Below are positions 8,685 to 17,178 of a stretch of 45,172 bases of DNA, piece by piece. This DNA comes from Bacteriovoracaceae bacterium UBA4096 (lineage in GTDB: Bacteria > Bdellovibrionota > Bacteriovoracia > Bacteriovoracales > Bacteriovoracaceae), in assembly GCA_002381945.1 (NCBI GenBank), contig DFXY01000037.1, positions 1 through 45,172 of the forward strand, written 5' to 3'. The stretch's first letter is position 1. Each line of letters starts with the position of its first letter. The translations under genes and the position numbers were made by a program. The notes under the pieces are model-generated. The model searched no databases and was not told where the DNA came from. It saw only the letters and a program-made list of their open reading frames with translations.

Positions 8685-9737
8685 CTAGTCGTTCAATAAT
8701 TCAGGAACTCGAGAAAATAATCCGCCAAAATTTGTGGCCTTCTCCATGGTCCATAGGAAGTCCGGGCGAGCCTTAGATATCCACTCCCCACCAATAATTT
8801 TACCGGTTGAATCCAGATCAAGTGTGTATTCATAATTCCTGACACCATTTACATGATCATCAGTCCCCATGACCGGTTCCCAATTATTCTTTTTTATCTC
8901 CAAGACAAAGGTCATAACAGTTTTTATCAGGACTCTTTTCACTGTACCAGGTGCAGAATCATCAGAAGGAGGAAGGTCGGCATTAACAATCGTTGAAGAG
9001 TATTCGTTCACTGCATGATTCCATACTTGTCTTCCGCCCTCTACGTCGGCCACAAAACTTAACTGCTCCAGCCCCACCTTATTTGTAAGGACAATATGAA
9101 ATGCCCCGGCATTTAAATCCTCGTCACAATTTGGTCCGAAGTTAAAGTTACACCGCTTACCCATCTGATGAGTTGATTTAACTTCATGCTTATAAGCGTA
9201 ATAATAACTAATGATCCCTTTAATATCCGAAGATCCAAAAGGAACCTGAATGCCATCTGGATTTATTAATGTCTTAGGAAGTGGTTCCCTATGGTTAATG
9301 GCGGCCGGTGACCAGCCGTTACAGATACCGTGCCAGATCGGTGCATGCTTAGAAGATTTCTCATCAACCTCTTTTTTAAGCGGGTAATCATAGTTACCAT
9401 TTAATAGGTCTAACTTTTCTGATGGTGCAAGAGCGGCCAATTGGTCTTGACTCATTCTTAAGGCTTCTTCTTTTGTAGGGGAAACCAATTCAAATCCAAT
9501 TGGCTTAAGGGAATTCCAGCGATAATTAATCAGACCTCTTCTACGGGGCCAGTAGTCATTGGCCCAAAGTTTTTGGGTGTCCGAAGGCGCTCCCGAAAGA
9601 GGTAATTTTTCAAAGTGTCTTTCAAAGGTAGAACTCATGATGCCTGGATCAGAAAAATCTTTCCATGGGATAGAAATACCTGCATGGGCCGCTGAAAGAG
9701 TTAATAAACAAAGACCTATTAATATGAGATTATTCAC
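8685..9737 (-). CDS. Exported transglutaminase-elicitor (GP42-like) family protein
   Basis: 350 residues with a signal peptide (MNNLILIGLCLLTLSAAHA). The pattern fits the TGase_elicitor family, named after the Phytophthora GP42 transglutaminase elicitor and also found in bacteria: WHGICNGWSPAAI with candidate nucleophile C139, GAFHIVLTNKVGLEQLSFVADVEGGRQVWNHAV with candidates H214 and D231, and a GGEWISKARPDFLW strand near the end. Such enzymes crosslink or deamidate glutamine side chains outside the cell. The eukaryotic family likeness is from memory and needs a profile search. A good SD (AGGAGGGCAG) precedes ATG 9737. A terminator follows at 8650-8674. Likely a secreted or periplasmic modifier of host, prey or own proteins. 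Confidence 0.83.
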   Translation of the reverse strand: MNNLILIGLCLLTLSAAHAGISIPWKDFSDPGIMSSTFERHFEKLPLSGAPSDTQKLWANDYWPRRRGLINYRWNSLKPIGFELVSPTKEEALRMSQDQLAALAPSEKLDLLNGNYDYPLKKEVDEKSSKHAPIWHGICNGWSPAAINHREPLPKTLINPDGIQVPFGSSDIKGIISYYYAYKHEVKSTHQMGKRCNFNFGPNCDEDLNAGAFHIVLTNKVGLEQLSFVADVEGGRQVWNHAVNEYSSTIVNADLPPSDDSAPGTVKRVLIKTVMTFVLEIKKNNWEPVMGTDDHVNGVRNYEYTLDLDSTGKIIGGEWISKARPDFLWTMEKATNFGGLFSRVPELLND

Positions 9738-9858
9738 TCTGCCCTCCTAAAGATATAAAGATTGTGATTAGCGTAGTTTGCTAGTCATTGGATAGGGGCA
9801 AGAATATGAATTTTAGTAACGCGAACAGCTTGCGGTGCGTGTCAGAGGGGAGCTATTA

Positions 9859-10164
9859 ATGGCCTATGAAATGTTAGTTGGTCTTAAAATTAAAGAACCC
9901 GCTCAATACCAGGCATATCGAGAGGCCATGTACCCTATCCTACTGAAATACGGAGGTGGGTTTAAGTACGACTTCTGGATCAAGGAAACTTTAAAATCCG
10001 TCACTTCTGCACCGATAGATCGGGTCTTTACCATTTATTTTAAAGACAAAAGTTCAATGGAACAGTTTTTTTCAAATCAAGACTACCTCAGAGCAAAGAA
10101 AAAATATTTTGAAAGTTCAGTCGAAGCGACAACCATTCTATCAGCGTACGAAACTCATGAATGA
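9859..10164 (+). CDS. DUF1330-like small protein
   Basis: 101 residues (MAYEMLVGLKIKEP...). An alpha-beta ferredoxin-like pattern with YQAYREAMYPILLKYGGGF and FTIYFKDKSSMEQFFSNQDYLRAKKKYFES resembles DUF1330/dimeric alpha-beta barrel proteins. Function unknown; members are small dimers and some are linked to ligand binding or monooxygenase-like folds. ATG 9859 is chosen over an upstream GTG at 9835 because AGAGGGGAGC sits at the right spacing just before it. The last eight bases overlap the start of the pentapeptide gene (ATGAATGA), so the two are translationally coupled. Confidence 0.78.
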   Translation: MAYEMLVGLKIKEPAQYQAYREAMYPILLKYGGGFKYDFWIKETLKSVTSAPIDRVFTIYFKDKSSMEQFFSNQDYLRAKKKYFESSVEATTILSAYETHE

Positions 10165-10726
10165 GTATGTAGATCAAAAATTCATCAATAATGAAAATCC
10201 TCCCGCAGCTTTTTCTCATTCATCCTTTGAGAACTGCATTTTTAGCGGGTATGATTTTAAGCCATATGATCTATCGCATGCCCGTTTTATCGATTGCATA
10301 TTTAACACCTGCGATTTCAGTAATGTAAACTTGTCGAATGCACGTTTTAGAGGAATTCAATTTGAGAACTGTAAGCTGATAGGTATCCAGTGGCCAAATC
10401 TTGACGATCTGGTAAGTCCGATTTTTTAAAATTGTAATTTAAGTTATTCAAACTTTATGGGCATGAAGCTGAAAAAAAGCATTCTATCCAATTGCATATT
10501 GAAAGAAGTCGATTTTTATCAAGCCGACTTAACTGAGTGCGATCTGAGGTTTTCTGATTTGCAAGAAGCTCGTTTTCAGGAAACGATATTAAAAAAGGCA
10601 AACTTCCAACAGGCGTTTAACTATCAGATAGATCCCATAACCAATAAAGTACGTGGGGCCCGATTTAATTTACCTGAAGCGATAGGGCTGCTGACTGGAC
10701 TTGGAATTATCATTGTAGATAATTGA
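10157..10726 (+). pseudogene. Pentapeptide-repeat protein gene broken by one in-frame TAA
   Basis: Bases 10157-10429 encode 90 residues of A(D/N)LxF-type pentapeptide repeats (SSFENCIFSGYDF, NVNLSNARFRGIQFENCKL), ending ...LVSPIF then TAA at 10427-10429. Without any frame change the next codons read NCNLSYSNFMGMKLKKS and continue as pentapeptide repeats to 10726 (DFYQADLTECDLRFSDL...), finishing with the NYxIDPxxNKVRGARFxLPEA tail usual in these proteins. IF-[stop]-NC fits the repeat FENC seen twice earlier, so GAA to TAA is the simplest explanation. The joined product would be 189 residues, a normal length. The second half has no SD before ATG 10457. Pseudogene, recent mutation or sequence error; readthrough is less likely. 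Confidence 0.85.
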
Positions 10727-10831
10727 AAAATGGTTAATCGCTGAGTTCAATACTATCCTTTTCTCAATCAGTCTTGGAATGCTCTCCTCCATTAAATAAG
10801 ATCTCAACAATTTCTAATTTAGGGGAGAACT

Positions 10832-12127
10832 ATGAGTTTTAATCAAAAAGATTTCCACAATATGAAGCATTGCCTGGAACAAGTCTCCAAGTTCCCACTT
10901 CTATCGGCCTTAATGGGAAGGAGATCCAGAAGATTTTCGGCGGGGGCCCACATTGAATCCGGCCCCTTTGCTTTTAAATCTACTAAAAATGTTCAACCGT
11001 TAACTGAAATAGAACGTTCATTAATCATTAGTACGATGGCAGGAAATACCGGATGGAGTCACCTTATACCATTCAATAAAAAATATACTCCCTACCTTCC
11101 AAACTATGCAGGTAGTGCTACAGGTAGAGTTTTTCCTTCTGCTGCAGGATTTCAGACGACAGATCTTTTCTTCACTGATGATTCAGGTGTCTATTACCTG
11201 TCAACGAGAGATTCCTTTCCAACAAAATATAATCAAATGGCAGCTGAGATTGATTTAGAAAATTACCTAAAACAATCGGACAGTAGTTTCCAAAAAATTT
11301 CGAATGAGAGACTCCAGATACCACAGAAAGAGCCTCACATCGAAAGTCATAACCTCTGGGTAACCAATACTCCAGGGAGCTTACTTGCAATTCCCGTAGT
11401 TGATCTTGCTCAGCACGTTTTACTTGCACTTTGTTATCTCGTACAGAATGGATATGGAATCATCGATGATATTAACAAGCAGGTAATTCCTGGCCTAGAG
11501 AAGTTTGATCGGATGATAGATTTAAATTCCCCATTCCCCCTCTCATTCTTAGATCAACAGTGTTTAGGAGAAGCCACGGTTGAACTTTCAGTATCCTGCT
11601 TTGCAGGAACTTTAATGTTGCAAGCTATGGGATTAGGAGGGTGGATGTATGATGGGATAAATCCAATCTCTATATTTGGTGTTAGCGGAGATCCAAACAA
11701 CAAAGGCCTGGGTTTCCAGGCCGATACGCGTGAAGACTGGAATTTTCCTAACCCAACCGGTATCAAAGGAGTTTTTGAAACAAAGTGCCCACCCTATTAT
11801 CTAAGAATGAAGGATGCCGTAAAGTCAGTGGTAAACCGAAAATTTGGGAAAGGTGGCCCCTTTTCAGAGACAACATCAGGCCCATGGAAAAATACAGAAA
11901 AGATCAGAACTAGTGCAGCTCCACATACGGAAGAATTCATTGAATGCGTCTCTATTATGGCCCAATACATTTATGATACTTTTGGTAAGTTTCCTGCCAC
12001 CGTCCCTTCGGCTTATTGCTTAATGTATTTACAGGCATTCCACTTAGATACTGAGTTTTATGACCATTTTTATAAAGAGGGATCTTATCTTCAGACTCAC
12101 GCTGATCATCAGAAGAAATGGCATTGA
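10832..12127 (+). CDS. Uncharacterised cytoplasmic protein, nitroreductase-like N-terminus
   Basis: 431 residues, no signal peptide or clear membrane helix. The N-terminal region RRSRRFSAG ... PLTEIERSLIISTMAGNTGWS recalls nitroreductase-type FMN proteins (RRS.R.F, LTE.ER). The rest, with HNLWVTNTPGSLLAIPVVD, GVSGDPNNKGLGFQAD, GVFETKCPPYYLRMKDAV and the His-rich end HADHQKKWH, I cannot assign. The family may be a divergent flavin enzyme or something new. AGGGGAGAAC six bases before ATG 10832 is a strong SD. Alone on the plus strand, convergent with the beta-lactamase gene. Confidence 0.72.
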   Translation: MSFNQKDFHNMKHCLEQVSKFPLLSALMGRRSRRFSAGAHIESGPFAFKSTKNVQPLTEIERSLIISTMAGNTGWSHLIPFNKKYTPYLPNYAGSATGRVFPSAAGFQTTDLFFTDDSGVYYLSTRDSFPTKYNQMAAEIDLENYLKQSDSSFQKISNERLQIPQKEPHIESHNLWVTNTPGSLLAIPVVDLAQHVLLALCYLVQNGYGIIDDINKQVIPGLEKFDRMIDLNSPFPLSFLDQQCLGEATVELSVSCFAGTLMLQAMGLGGWMYDGINPISIFGVSGDPNNKGLGFQADTREDWNFPNPTGIKGVFETKCPPYYLRMKDAVKSVVNRKFGKGGPFSETTSGPWKNTEKIRTSAAPHTEEFIECVSIMAQYIYDTFGKFPATVPSAYCLMYLQAFHLDTEFYDHFYKEGSYLQTHADHQKKWH

Positions 12128-12138
12128 TTTAATTTCAC

Positions 12139-12957
12139 TTACCAAAGTCCTTCATTTGAAAGAATAATTTTAGTCATTTCTTTGGCCCGAGGTCCACCAT
12201 AGTCTAATGCTTTTTGGTGTTTCGAATCACTTAAGTTTGTAACAGTAATATACTTTTGATTATCCTTCTCAATATAAGCGATAAACCATCCTAAATGTGA
12301 GGTATGGGCCTTATCATAAAAATTTGAACCTGTTTTCCCATACAGCTTGAAACCTTTGGGGGAAGTTTCCAGATAAGTAATCTTACGAGTTAACTGCATG
12401 GCCCGTTTACTCACTGGCAGCTTATCGGCCCATAGCTTTTTAAAAAACTCGACTTGTTCATAAGCTGAAATTCTAAGACCAAGGTTTTTTTCTGAAGGTG
12501 AAACTAACCAGGCCGTGGTTATCCCTTGCGAGAAGTCCTTATTGCCATAATTAAAATCCGTTAGGTAGTTTTGGAATTTTTCTTTACCTAACTCGGGTGT
12601 AATTCTTTGTGAGAACCAAACCACCGAGTCTTTCATCCAACTTTTGGCGTTATGATCCTGATTTAACACCTCACGAGATTCTTTTACTCCATTCCATTTC
12701 AAAACCACATTCTCATCTGTTAGGACACCGGAATCAAAGGCCATGACGGCCAAGGGAACTTTAAAAGTGGAGCATGCCGGTAGTCGTTGCCGACAATGCT
12801 CATCGCCAATCAGTTTATCAAAGGTATGAGTCTTTAAGTTATAAAGAAGAAAACAACCTTTCATATCTTTAAAATAATGCCCATCCGTTTTCTGTGACCA
12901 AGCTGCAGAAAAAGTTGTGGTAAACAGAAATAAGTATAAAAACTTCATCATGGCCAT
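12139..12957 (-). CDS. Class D (OXA-type) beta-lactamase
   Basis: 272 residues with a signal peptide (about 1-22). All class D motifs are present: S63-T-F-K66 (nucleophile and carbamylated Lys), S111-V-V113, Y137-G-N139, W150 and K208-T-G210. Spacing and length match OXA enzymes, so it should hydrolyse beta-lactams in the periplasm. C35, C55 and C62 could form a disulfide. AAGGAA six bases before ATG 12957 fixes the start. No adjacent regulator or mobile element is visible, and composition matches the neighbours, so it looks intrinsic. A perfect AGTGTACACT palindrome at 12981-12990 lies just upstream. Whether it protects against antibiotics or acts on cell wall is unknown. Confidence 0.93.
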   Translation of the reverse strand: MAMMKFLYLFLFTTTFSAAWSQKTDGHYFKDMKGCFLLYNLKTHTFDKLIGDEHCRQRLPACSTFKVPLAVMAFDSGVLTDENVVLKWNGVKESREVLNQDHNAKSWMKDSVVWFSQRITPELGKEKFQNYLTDFNYGNKDFSQGITTAWLVSPSEKNLGLRISAYEQVEFFKKLWADKLPVSKRAMQLTRKITYLETSPKGFKLYGKTGSNFYDKAHTSHLGWFIAYIEKDNQKYITVTNLSDSKHQKALDYGGPRAKEMTKIILSNEGLW

Positions 12958-13555
12958 TAAACATTCCTTCGAAATATAAAAGTGTACACTACTTCAATTC
13001 TTTAAATCAAACGTATCATTAACTATTACGAAACATCCTTCTTAGTTTACGCTGATTAGAAAAACGATGATCTTTGGATTTGGATTTAAGATATAAATTA
13101 TGTCTTATCTCCTTTCTCAACTTTTTAGGAGGAGGCATCCTCCTCTTCCTAAGTTCTCTTTTCTGCTCCTTCTTTTTACTTTGTTCTCTAGTAATCTTTT
13201 GGATCGGAAGGCCAGCATCTTTTTTAAAAGATGAAAAGTCCCAATATATCGATAGTATCAATATCCTTAAGTATTTGAATATCGTCATAGAAATCCTTGT
13301 AAGCGTTGAAACTAATAACAATAGGAACAAGGATGACTTGATTCATGATTAACTCATTGGTTAGGAATTGAATTGATGGAAAAATAAAGAGAAGAATGGA
13401 GATTAGATATTCATGTTTTGAATATAACACAAAAAGCTGGGAATTAGAACTGTCTAGTTTCTAGACACTCAATGTCCGACCTCTTCATTTTTACAGCCCC
13501 CCCCAAATCCTCCCTTAAGCTGTGTTAGATTGTTCCAAACAATATGAGGCCCTCA
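12958..13555. other. Gene-poor AT-rich interval
   Basis: About 600 bases without a convincing gene. At 12981-12990 sits AGTGTACACT, upstream of the OXA gene. The minus strand holds two overlapping short frames, 13019-13330 (very Lys/Arg-rich tail) and 13224-13430 (GTG start, two hydrophobic stretches). One frameshift near 13235 would join them into a roughly 135-residue protein with a hydrophobic front and basic tail. Neither has a good SD or a known family, and a plus-strand frame at 13074-13352 is equally open. A palindrome lies at 13451-13467 and a C-run at 13498-13504. The simplest view is intergenic or decayed DNA. Confidence 0.4.
13451..13467. promoter_or_regulatory. 17-base palindrome TGTCTAG-N3-CTAGACA
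   Basis: Perfect 7-base arms around TTT, 89 bases upstream of the exported-protein start at 13556. It has the same half-site (TGTCTA) and 3-base gap as the palindrome at 4876-4892, which lies 84 bases upstream of another exported-protein gene. Candidate operator for an unknown regulator. Confidence 0.4.
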
Positions 13556-14197
13556 ATGAACACGAAGAGATTCACAGCGATTTTGATGATGCTGGTTTGT
13601 ACCTCCAATATGGTCTTGGCATCTGTAGATACTGAAGTTGAATATGCCTTAACCCCTTTAATAAAATACTCTGAAGGGTTTGCGAATGCTGATTTAGGAG
13701 AACTCAACGGGCCTTTGGCCGAAATTGGCTACGATATAAACAAATACGGAACTTTTTATGCATATGCCGGTTTTAGCAATACACTTACATGTAAAGTGAT
13801 GCTTGAGAAGAAAACCAATAGTATCAAATATATTGATAAGGAATCAAAGTATTGTCTCAATCATCCCGAGTACCAAAGCTCAATAAAAGTTTCTTCTCAT
13901 GATAAGGGACGAATTACAGCTCAGTATCCAGCCATTTTATCTAAAACAAAAGAAGTGATCGTAAGAAAAATAGAACAGATAAGAAATGGAAAGGGCATTA
14001 CGCTCATTTCCTTAAGCATGTCATTGAACCGTCAAGATGACTCTCCTTCAATGCTGGAGTTTAAATTTTTAATCAGGGATCTAAAGTTAGCGCGAAGACC
14101 AGTACATTGGAAGTGCTCAACGATCTATTCTCCAAGTGAAAAGAAGTTTGGGAACTACTACTGCAATCAATATGTTAACAGGTCAGGTGAAAGATAA
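13556..14197 (+). CDS. Exported protein of unknown function
   Basis: 213 residues with a signal peptide (MNTKRFTAILMMLVCTSNMVLAS). The mature part has four Cys, at C79, C100, C181 and C194 by rough count (NTLTCKV, SKYCLN, HWKCST, NYYCNQ), probably two disulfides, in a mainly beta pattern. No family recognised. ATG 13556 is preferred to ATG 13544 because GAGG sits six bases upstream and the signal peptide then begins normally. A palindrome at 13451-13467 lies upstream. Convergent with the next gene, 13 bases between stops. Confidence 0.82.
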   Translation: MNTKRFTAILMMLVCTSNMVLASVDTEVEYALTPLIKYSEGFANADLGELNGPLAEIGYDINKYGTFYAYAGFSNTLTCKVMLEKKTNSIKYIDKESKYCLNHPEYQSSIKVSSHDKGRITAQYPAILSKTKEVIVRKIEQIRNGKGITLISLSMSLNRQDDSPSMLEFKFLIRDLKLARRPVHWKCSTIYSPSEKKFGNYYCNQYVNRSGER

Positions 14198-14210
14198 GCG
14201 GTCATAGACT

Positions 14211-15353
14211 TTATAAATAGGTAAAATTGACTTCTAAATGACGAATCCCCTGTCCTTCAAGAATGACCGACGTTTCAAATCCTTCGGCCTTATAATTTAG
14301 TTTATATGTTTTATACATACCAGAGAATTGCTTGCCTATGAAATCTCGAAAATATTCCAGGTAGGAAGCGTGATAACGGGTTTGAATCTCTTTACGACTA
14401 AGAAGATCATTAAGAAGATTAGAACGATTAACATCACGACGATTAAAGTTTATCTCCAGACCTTCGCCTTCAATTCCTCGAGGCTGGGCCACAATAGCCT
14501 TCGTATCATAAAAAAAGTTAACTCTGGCCTGTGAATCAGAATTCATCAGATCCTCTATAACATGTCGGGAGACGTTCCAGATACAATAGTTATGATTTCC
14601 GCCGGTGAAAGTAATATTAAGCTCACGTTCGGCCTTTATGCTAAAGCGATTGTTACCGGCCGGGGAAACGATCAATGATGTTTCATCAGGGACATTAACC
14701 AGATCACTATCAACTTTATTAGGAGGGAGATTATAATCAATTCCATTAAGAAAACCGTTAATATTGACTAGCTCTCCTCGATAATTTCCTGTTTCCAGGA
14801 ATATAATGGATTTAAAGTGGGTATCGTTGAGATAATTTTCAATTGTCGCCTTTAAACGGGACTGCCAGTCATAGGTTTTGTGTGGATGGACACTGAAATG
14901 ATAATTTCCATCATATAAGACTTCTGGATAGGCATAGGCAAAATTGATCTTGCAACGAATTTTGGATGTTTCAAATTCTGATGCAAATGCCTGGTCCTTA
15001 ATCGGGGCAATATAAAAATCCCTTCTCGAAAGTTTACCAGTCGACTGATGTTCTTGATTGATGAGCACATTGTATACAAAACCACGATTATTCCTGGTCA
15101 AAGAAAAGCTCATGGGCAATCTGCGATTATTTCCCTCAATGACAAACTCTCGCGAAAGCTGAGCAGGACCCTTTAAGGTTTCTCCAACAGGTTTAATTAT
15201 TTTTAAAGTTTTATTATAGGAATAAGAGCAATCAATGTCGAAATTCTTATCCGTCTTAAGATATGTTGCTGATACTCTCTCAGCAAAGCTTTGTGCATAA
15301 AGAGTAAACGGCATAACAGCGATGAATAAACAAATTATCAATTGAGTTAGCAT
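14211..15353 (-). CDS. Exported protein of unknown function, beta-rich
   Basis: About 380 residues. The signal peptide MLTQLIICLFIAVMPFTLYAQ supports ATG 15353; a TTG at 15395 would add 14 residues and hide the signal, and neither has a clear SD. The mature part is beta-strand rich, with a C-terminal helical stretch (NRSNLLNDLLSRKEIQTRYHASYLEYFRDFIGKQF). C-terminal HLEVNFTYL is beta-like. I recognise no domain. Periplasmic or outer-membrane-associated is inferred from the signal peptide only. It is divergent from the AbgT transporter gene. Confidence 0.8.
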   Translation of the reverse strand: MLTQLIICLFIAVMPFTLYAQSFAERVSATYLKTDKNFDIDCSYSYNKTLKIIKPVGETLKGPAQLSREFVIEGNNRRLPMSFSLTRNNRGFVYNVLINQEHQSTGKLSRRDFYIAPIKDQAFASEFETSKIRCKINFAYAYPEVLYDGNYHFSVHPHKTYDWQSRLKATIENYLNDTHFKSIIFLETGNYRGELVNINGFLNGIDYNLPPNKVDSDLVNVPDETSLIVSPAGNNRFSIKAERELNITFTGGNHNYCIWNVSRHVIEDLMNSDSQARVNFFYDTKAIVAQPRGIEGEGLEINFNRRDVNRSNLLNDLLSRKEIQTRYHASYLEYFRDFIGKQFSGMYKTYKLNYKAEGFETSVILEGQGIRHLEVNFTYL

Positions 15354-15483
15354 GTCGCATATATATTGTATCTTTCGGTCTCTCGTAAGCCTCAAAAAAA
15401 AAGATGTAAAAATTATAGGGTACTTACTTTTTCATCAATCATGCCTTTAGTTAAATGACTTCACATCTTATTTATCCTAGTCA

Positions 15484-15500
15484 TAATAATTTGATTATTA
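15484..15500. promoter_or_regulatory. AT palindrome TAATAAT-N3-ATTATTA upstream of abgT
   Basis: Perfect 7-base arms around TTG, ending 23 bases before the abgT ATG. It is pure A/T in the arms, so chance is more likely than for a mixed sequence. It could be an operator or part of the promoter. Confidence 0.3.
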
Positions 15501-15523
15501 CGTTTCTTTAGCGGAGGTGATTG

Positions 15524-17038
15524 ATGTCACAGAAACAGGCCTTACGAGGTTTCCTGGACTTTGTAGAAAAAGGCGGGAACAAACTTCCTGACCCCTGGAC
15601 TTTATTTCTTTTTATGGCAGCTGGCATTCTGGCCCTCTCTGCCCTTCTCAGTGGACTAGGCGTTGAGGTCATAAGCCCTTCAGATCAATCTACGATTAAA
15701 GTGATCAATCTTCTGAATCCTGAAGGAATTCGAAAGATATTTACTGACATGACTAAGAATTTTGCCAATTTTCCTCCTTTTGCCGTGGTTTTGGTATGTA
15801 TGCTGGGAATTGGTGTTGCCGAGAAGTCAGGTCTTATCAGTGTTACCCTCCGCAAATTCGTAACCATTGTGCCATCATGGCTGCTGCCAGCGACACTGGT
15901 ATTTGCAGGCGTCATGAGTAATGTTGCTTCAGATGCTGGCTACGTTGTCCTGACTCCTTTAGGAGCGGTGCTGTTCGCAGCGTTCGGTAGACATCCCATC
16001 GCAGGTCTCACTGCTGCCTTTGCAGGAGTTTCCGGCGGATTTAGTGCTAATCTGTTACTATCTTCACTTGATCCGATGCTGGCAGGACTATCCACCTCTG
16101 CAGCTCACTTAGTAGATCCAAACTATAATGTTCTTGCTACTGCTAACTATTATTTCATGTTCGTCTCAACATTCTTAATCACAGTTGTTGGATCGTTTGT
16201 TACTACTAAGATAGTGGAACCTAGGTTAGGTAAATGGGAAGGAACCTCTGAAGGCATAAGTTCTCATGCCGGCATTAATCCAGAAGAAAAAACTGCTCTT
16301 TGGTGGACCTTCGGTTTTTTAATAATTTTTTCAGGAATTGTTCTGGCCATGACATTGCCAAAGAATGGATTGTTACGTGAAGCTGGTGATCTAAAACCAT
16401 TTTACGGCAGTATCGTTCCACTCATCATGATGTTCTTTATGGGTGCAGGACTTGTGTTTGGGATTAAAAACAAAACTATAAAATCTGATCGGGATTTCAG
16501 TAAAATGCTGGGTGAAACGATGAGCTCTTTGGGCGGTTTCATTGCGCTTGTTTTTATCATGGCCCAATTTGTAGCCTTTTTTTCGTGGTCGAATATCGGT
16601 ATTGTAGTGGCAATCAAAGGAGCGACTCTTCTCAAGGAAATTGGTCTTACAGGTTTACCACTACTCTTCTGCTTTATTCTGGTTACCGCTTTTCTCAATC
16701 TCTTTATGGGGTCGGCTTCTGCTAAATGGGCAATCATGGCACCGGTTTTCGTACCAATGTTCATGATCATGGGCTATTCACCGGAATTGGCACAAAACGC
16801 TTATCGTATCGGAGATTCGGTGACAAATATCATTTCACCGCTTCTTCCTTACTATCCAATCATTATTGCTTTTGCCAGGAAGTATAAGCCGGATCTCGGT
16901 GTGGGTACTTTAATATCATTAATGGTGCCTTACTCGATTGCATTTCTTTTGATGTGGTCCGTATTATTTACGATTTGGTATATGTTCGGTTTTCCTATGG
17001 GACCGGAGGCTTCCTTCTTCTATAATTTACCTAGATAA
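15524..17038 (+). CDS. abgT: AbgT family transporter
   Basis: 504 residues with about 12 membrane segments. The N-terminal block FLDFVEKGGNKLPDPWTLFLFMA and the inner motifs GVAEKSGLISVTLRK, VMSNVASDAGYVVLTPLGAVLFAAFGRHPIAGL and GGFSANLLLSSLDPMLAGLST are diagnostic of AbgT (p-aminobenzoyl-glutamate transporters; relatives also export sulfonamides). The IGDSVTNIISPLLPYYPI motif near the end fits. The SD GGAGGTGA is well placed for ATG 15524, so the adjacent TTG at 15521 is not the start. No abgAB peptidase genes are nearby, so export or a different substrate is possible. A strong hairpin follows the stop. Confidence 0.94.
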   Translation: MSQKQALRGFLDFVEKGGNKLPDPWTLFLFMAAGILALSALLSGLGVEVISPSDQSTIKVINLLNPEGIRKIFTDMTKNFANFPPFAVVLVCMLGIGVAEKSGLISVTLRKFVTIVPSWLLPATLVFAGVMSNVASDAGYVVLTPLGAVLFAAFGRHPIAGLTAAFAGVSGGFSANLLLSSLDPMLAGLSTSAAHLVDPNYNVLATANYYFMFVSTFLITVVGSFVTTKIVEPRLGKWEGTSEGISSHAGINPEEKTALWWTFGFLIIFSGIVLAMTLPKNGLLREAGDLKPFYGSIVPLIMMFFMGAGLVFGIKNKTIKSDRDFSKMLGETMSSLGGFIALVFIMAQFVAFFSWSNIGIVVAIKGATLLKEIGLTGLPLLFCFILVTAFLNLFMGSASAKWAIMAPVFVPMFMIMGYSPELAQNAYRIGDSVTNIISPLLPYYPIIIAFARKYKPDLGVGTLISLMVPYSIAFLLMWSVLFTIWYMFGFPMGPEASFFYNLPR

Positions 17039-17045
17039 GTTTATA

Positions 17046-17066
17046 GGCCGGAGTTATGCTCCGGCC
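17046..17066 (+). terminator. Strong hairpin after abgT
   Basis: GGCCGGAG-TTATG-CTCCGGCC: a perfect 8-base GC-rich stem with a five-base loop, starting seven bases past the abgT stop. No T-run follows (CATTATG), so it is either a weak intrinsic terminator or a 3'-end stabilising stem. Confidence 0.55.
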
Positions 17067-17178
17067 CATTATGAAGTAGCCACTGATGCGATGGATTTAA
17101 AATCATAAAGACTCAAGAAGCAAATAGCCTTGCAACGCCATTTCAGCTTACCTAAAATGCCCTTATTGAGAGGGTATT

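Noticed and set aside
12139..12957. Beta-lactamase gene as recently acquired resistance
   Set aside because: No flanking mobile element, integron site or composition change is visible; it looks native.
15685..16770. Minus-strand open frames inside abgT
   Set aside because: Shadow frames of a well-supported transporter gene; they lack SDs and have no recognisable domains.
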